From: Pegea sp. RAD2-039
Taxonomy: Eukaryota; Chordata; Thaliacea; Salpida; Salpidae
Length of the DNA stretch: 64,000 nt
Direction of reading: 5' to 3'
NCBI GenBank assembly: GCA_034620365.1
Contig: JAQGEQ010000201.1
Span: 1 to 64,000, forward strand
How positions within the stretch are numbered: position 1 is the first letter of the stretch; each line of letters opens with the position of its first letter. The notes under the pieces are model-generated. The model did not search any database. It was not told where the DNA came from and saw nothing but the letters and a program-made list of their open reading frames with translations. Shown here piece by piece: positions 59,983 to 64,000 of this stretch. Made by a program: the position numbers and the translations under genes.

Positions 59983-62039
59983 TTTTGAAAAAAGACAAAT
60001 TGTTTCTTCTGAGAAAAGATTTGAAAAGTAAAATACTTTGAAGCTACAAAAAAATATTGAACAAATTTGAAATTTCAAGAATTTTCAAGAGTTTTTATTT
60101 CTAGTTATGAATTTTAAACTAATTTATTTATAGATAATTTATAACTATTCAGAATTAACTTCAAAAATAAAATAGATTAACTTTGTCAAGATTTATTATC
60201 AATCAAAATTTTTATTATAAATTAAACTTAATTATTATAAATAATTTCTTAATATCAAAATTAAAAAATAAATTACTATCGAATTAAAATTTTAATAATA
60301 TAATTAAAATTATAAAACGAAACTACAAGTATTTGTAAACAATTTATTTAATGAAATAAACAATAAATAAAGAAAGCAATAAATAAACAAAGAATAAAAA
60401 CAATAAATTTCTGTCTGTAATAAAAAATTCTTTGAAAGTATTTTAGTTTGAAAATAAACTTCAGAAAAATAAAAAAATAAAAAGTTTCTAACTTTGAGTT
60501 TAAATCATAATTTGACCTTCACAAGTTGCTTTCTGCTTAAAACTAGTTACAAAAATATTTAAAAACTTTAAATACAATGCCACGGTGCAAGAACCACAAT
60601 CGGACTTTGAACTGAATGTTTAACTGAAATAAGCGTCTAAATAAGGAATTTTCGCCCTTTTTACAATTTGACTTTTTGAAAATATTGAACTAATGTTTTT
60701 AAAAAGTTTCCATTGAAAGTTAAAAATTTAAACTTGTTTTTTAAAATTTTTAATTATTTCGTTGAAAACAATATAAAACCAAATAGCAATATTTTGTTAA
60801 GTTATCAAAGCATTAGCATTGTGCTTGATAAAAGCCTCGTATTTATTTTATTTGGAGACTAATTCAGTATAGCGAAAACAAAACAATACGACTGCAGAAA
60901 AATAAAGAAAATGTCTCAAGTACTAAAATTAAACAAAGGCTGTGTAGAAAATAGGAACAATATTAAGGAATATATCAAGTTTATAGTCGTAATTATGACA
61001 TGTTTGATTGATACTTAATAAAATTTAAGTTAAGAGTCACATAACTGTATTTTTTTAACTTATAAAAAAAAACTTTTAAATAAACGCTTTTATAAAGCAA
61101 AACTGAAACCAAATTTTTCTTAATTTCTGAACCTTAGCTTTAAAAATCAAAATTTCTGAAATTTTTCTCATTTACTTATTTATGTATAACAAAAAAATAA
61201 AATTAAAAAAACAACAATTTTTTGTTTAAATAGTAAGTAACAAACATATATATGAAATGAATAAAAAAATTATTTTGATAAGCATCAACATTTTTGAACT
61301 AAATCAAAATGATATTTTGCTTTTATTTTAGATTTGTATTAATACTAATTCAAAAACTTTTGAGATAATTAAATATGCATGCAAAATACCAATTTTATAA
61401 AAAGCCAAATTATTTCCGTTTTCTTCGTGTTTTTCAAGCCAAGGAACTTGAAATGAAACTTTATTTTTTCAGTTTTAAATATATAGACGTTGAAGTTTTT
61501 CTTTAAATAAACTTAAAAAATCGTTAAGTAAAAAAAATGTGTCTTACTAACTTTTTATTTCAAAATATATTTTCAATTTATTTAATATTCACTGAAAAGT
61601 AAAGTTTTTATTTTTTAGTGTTGTTTACTTTTTATTCTTAAATTTTGTATTCAAGAAGTTTAATCGCGACAATTTTAAAATTCTTAGAACTTATATTGAA
61701 AAAAGATTTCTTCTGTAGAACAAACAATCCTTATCGAAAATATAATTTACACAAATTTTACTCATAATACTATTTTTCTTTATTCGAAATATTCTTTATT
61801 GTTATTCCAAATTCAAAAGGTTCAATTTTTTGAAAATTTTCAACTTTTTATATTTAGATTTTTTGAAACCTGTTTTTATAAAAAAATTTTATCTCTTTTA
61901 CTTTCAAAAATTCTTGAAAATTGAAATAGAACGAGAAAAAATAAAAAATAAAATGTTTGAGATTATCAACAATATCAAAATTGACATAAAGATTAACAAA
62001 CGGTGTCCTGGGTTTTCTTTGACTTTTCTTTGCTACAAA
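59983..62039. other. AT-rich gene-free stretch
   Basis: About 2 kb, close to 80% A+T, no TGACGTCA, no recognised gene. Overlapping open stretches at 61830-62042 (+) and 61854-62141 (-) show no domain. Confidence 0.55.
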
Positions 62040-62470
62040 TAAGTAATCGCTAACACACATTCTCACAAATAATATATATTGAGTTGGAAATATAGAAAGC
62101 AAAAGATGTAACACATGGCATTTCAGTAGTCCCAAAAGCAAATAACAGTGAACAATTACATAGAATGTTTGTAATATAAAAAAGTGAAAAAATCACAGTT
62201 TGAAAATTACAATGTTGGCAATATTATAACGGTTCAACTTCTTCTTGAACAACACGAGTGATTCTGACATGACAATGTCTGATGGCAGCTGGTTCCGTGT
62301 ATTAATTGTGCGGTTTAAAAAAAATTTTGCTCTGATTAATGTACCAGGTGGTATGGGCTAATTAAGATGTAATGTGTGTTGTCTGAGTTGATATAACTTG
62401 AGGGAAGATGTAATGGAAAAGAAAGCAACGAATTTAAGGTCAATTAAATTGTGGATAAATAAGAATTGAA
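62040..62470 (-). mobile_element. 3' end of a LINE with presumed 3'UTR
   Basis: Minus-strand frame around 62210-62340 reads FFLNRTINTRNQLPSDIVMS followed by LVLFKKKLNRYNIAN, the C-terminal signature of CR1/Jockey/L2-type polymerases (INTWNQLPSDVV...FKKKL). Sequence toward 62040 would be its 3'UTR. 5'-truncated copy; boundaries approximate. Confidence 0.68.
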
Positions 62471-62882
62471 TCGAATTTAATTTAAATTAAATATTTAATT
62501 CTGAAGTGATTAATATCTAAATTGTATTTTATGTTTCATCATAAATATTAAATTTATTTAACTTTTTGGTTTTTACATTTAAATATATGACAAACTATTC
62601 CATTAAAGTATCTGCTTAACAAAAATGTAAATATTCTTCAATTGAAGCAAGTATTAAAATCTTCAAAGCTAGCAGATTTAAGTCTTTTTTTAATTTGAAA
62701 ATCTCAAGTTATCTATTTAAAGAAGTCTGTATCACCAAAAATTTGCTTACAAGCTCTGCGCTGACAAAATTAAAATAACAGAAGTTGAAAGGAACAAAAG
62801 AAAGTGTGAAGTTTTTAAAACAAACTACAAGCAGTTTTGTACAAGCTCTATGGCGAAGACCATTTTACTTTTATCAAAAATA
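62471..62882. other. Spacer downstream of SLC22-like gene
   Basis: AT-rich, probably transporter 3'UTR; nothing else recognised. Confidence 0.45.
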
Positions 62883-64000
62883 TCAACTTTTGAATTTTTC
62901 AATTTTATTTTTGATGCTTCCTAAAAGATATCTGCATTTAATGACGTCATCGGCAACTGACGTCATCTTCATGGGATAGACATTGATCTTGCATCTCAAA
63001 ATCTTCTTCGCTCCTATCACTACTGCTACGTCGTCTGTAAAACCTCTAAAGTTAGTAGAAATAGTGACGATGAAGTCACTCACTCGAAAAGTGAGTTGTA
63101 AACTTTCATGTTGTGGCGAAAGAAGGTTTCTGATTCGTGAAGAGAATTCAAACAAGGACTTCCTTCTGTTTCAGGGAAAAAAATACAAACAGCGGCAGCA
63201 ACAAGCGCTAAAACCCCGAAGATTGTCTGCAAACTACCCGATGCCGTCTTCAAAATTTAAGGAGCATTATGATGTCACTTGTGTAAGCCAAGGAATAGTT
63301 TGTTGGAGCTCTACAGTAAATGGAGTTGCTATGCCACCGACGCGAGCTGTCATTGACCCTAAACCGATTCCTGTTCCTCTGTTGATCACTTAAATGGATC
63401 ATGTTGATATCGATGATGTCACAATTAACTCACCTGAGAATTGTTGGGTAGATATCAGCTGTTACGCTGTATATAAGAAGGAACGAAGCCTGCGCACCCA
63501 TCTTGCCGATAATAGCGAGGATTTTTCCGGCGGTTAGCAAACCTGGAATCGATCAAACGACTTTTGATCAAATTTATTTCAAGGTAAAAACCTTGATTAG
63601 TGCCCAAAGTTGCAAATAAAGTTGAAGATAGACAAGCAACTCCTGATAGTAGATAAGAAAAGCTTGTCATGTTTCGCTTTCCTGTAATGATCAGAAAAAG
63701 ATCAGATGAAGGTCAGATAAGATATTTGTACCTGTCCACGGGACTAATAATACTATAAAATTCCCTAAAATTTCGATTCCTGCGTTCAACACTCCGTTGA
63801 AGTAAATATCTCCTAAAAAATTGAATTTTATAAAAATCAATAAATAAATAAGTAATGACGCCACAAAAGAGTAGTGATGTCACCAAAGAATCATACCTGC
63901 AAGATGACCTACATTGAGAATGAGGCCGTAATACACGAAGTTGACGGTGAACCAGCAATAAGCGACAGCGATTGAAATCGCTCGCGTTCTGGGCGCGCGA
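62883..64000 (-). CDS. SLC22-like (organic ion transporter) C-terminal half, cut by right window edge
   Basis: Minus-strand exons read in frame from the window edge: ISIAVAYCWFTVNFVYYGLI, then GDIYFNGVLNAGIEILGNFI with LLVPWTGKRN, SYLLSGVACLSSTLFATLG, LAIIGKMGAQASFLLIYSVT with ADIYPTILRGTGIGLGSM, then FGVLALVAAAVCIFFPETEG. This is the order of transmembrane helices 7-12 of the SLC22 branch of the major facilitator superfamily, with the YPTxLR and PETxG signatures. It would move organic cations, anions or carnitine across the plasma membrane. The 5' half lies outside. The 3' end is uncertain: without another intron the frame stops at 63080-63082; a strong donor (GTGAGT) there and an acceptor about 45 nt on would extend it to 62883. 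Confidence 0.82.

Noticed and set aside
62983-63393. Plus-strand 136-codon frame
   Set aside because: Antisense to the SLC22-like exons, which carry clear transporter signatures on the minus strand.

Overview
The window is nuclear DNA from an invertebrate animal, very AT-rich. Genes are cut by many short introns (mostly about 45-60 nt, typically GT...TTTTCAG). The protein set is metazoan: secreted phospholipase A2, matrix metalloproteinase with hemopexin domain, Toll-like receptor of the multiple-cysteine-cluster type common in protostomes, ETS factor, Mediator subunit, EDRF1, SLC22-like transporter. I cannot name the species. In most genes a splice acceptor lies just upstream of the start codon, which hints at spliced-leader trans-splicing or 5'UTR introns.

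Layout. 1-2113: a 132-bp satellite. 3531-6024: a single-exon C-type-lectin-like membrane protein (-) and a four-exon secreted PLA2 (-). 7140-7585: a tRNA-derived SINE. 8548-11213: a 12-exon C2H2 zinc-finger gene (+). 11.3-13.7 kb: a LINE tail and a retroelement fossil. 13700-21663: a 22-exon EDRF1 homologue (-) with two minisatellite introns. 21.7-26.2 kb: gene-poor, with a LINE fragment. 26214-27724: ETS factor with pointed domain (-), GABPA-like. 28.5-29.2 kb: possible BEL/Pao fossil. 31480-34710: matrix metalloproteinase (+), preceded by a dense cluster of CRE-like and X-box-like motifs. 34.7-40.2 kb: AT-rich desert. 40252-55272: four genes on the minus strand: alpha-1,4-glycosyltransferase-like, Toll-like receptor, DUF3504 (QRICH1/ZMYM-like) and MED28. 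56.3-57.1 kb: LINE fragment. 57822-59982: aldo/keto reductase (-). 62883 to the right edge: 3' part of an SLC22-like transporter (-).

Three patterns stand out beyond the genes. First, five introns in four unrelated genes consist almost wholly of 21-22 bp or 16 bp tandem arrays. Each array starts at or within about 25 nt of the 5' splice site, and the four 21-22 bp arrays all carry the same strand in the transcript. Second, the palindrome TGACGTCA occurs about 55-60 times by hand count, where base composition predicts less than one, and it runs through exons, introns and spacers. Third, X-box-like palindromes (GTTGCYATGRCAAC type) are scattered in the same regions and twice sit against a TGACGTCA, and the main minisatellite unit carries an NF-Y-type CCAATCAG. 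No gene functionally links the neighbours; they look like an ordinary mixed gene neighbourhood.
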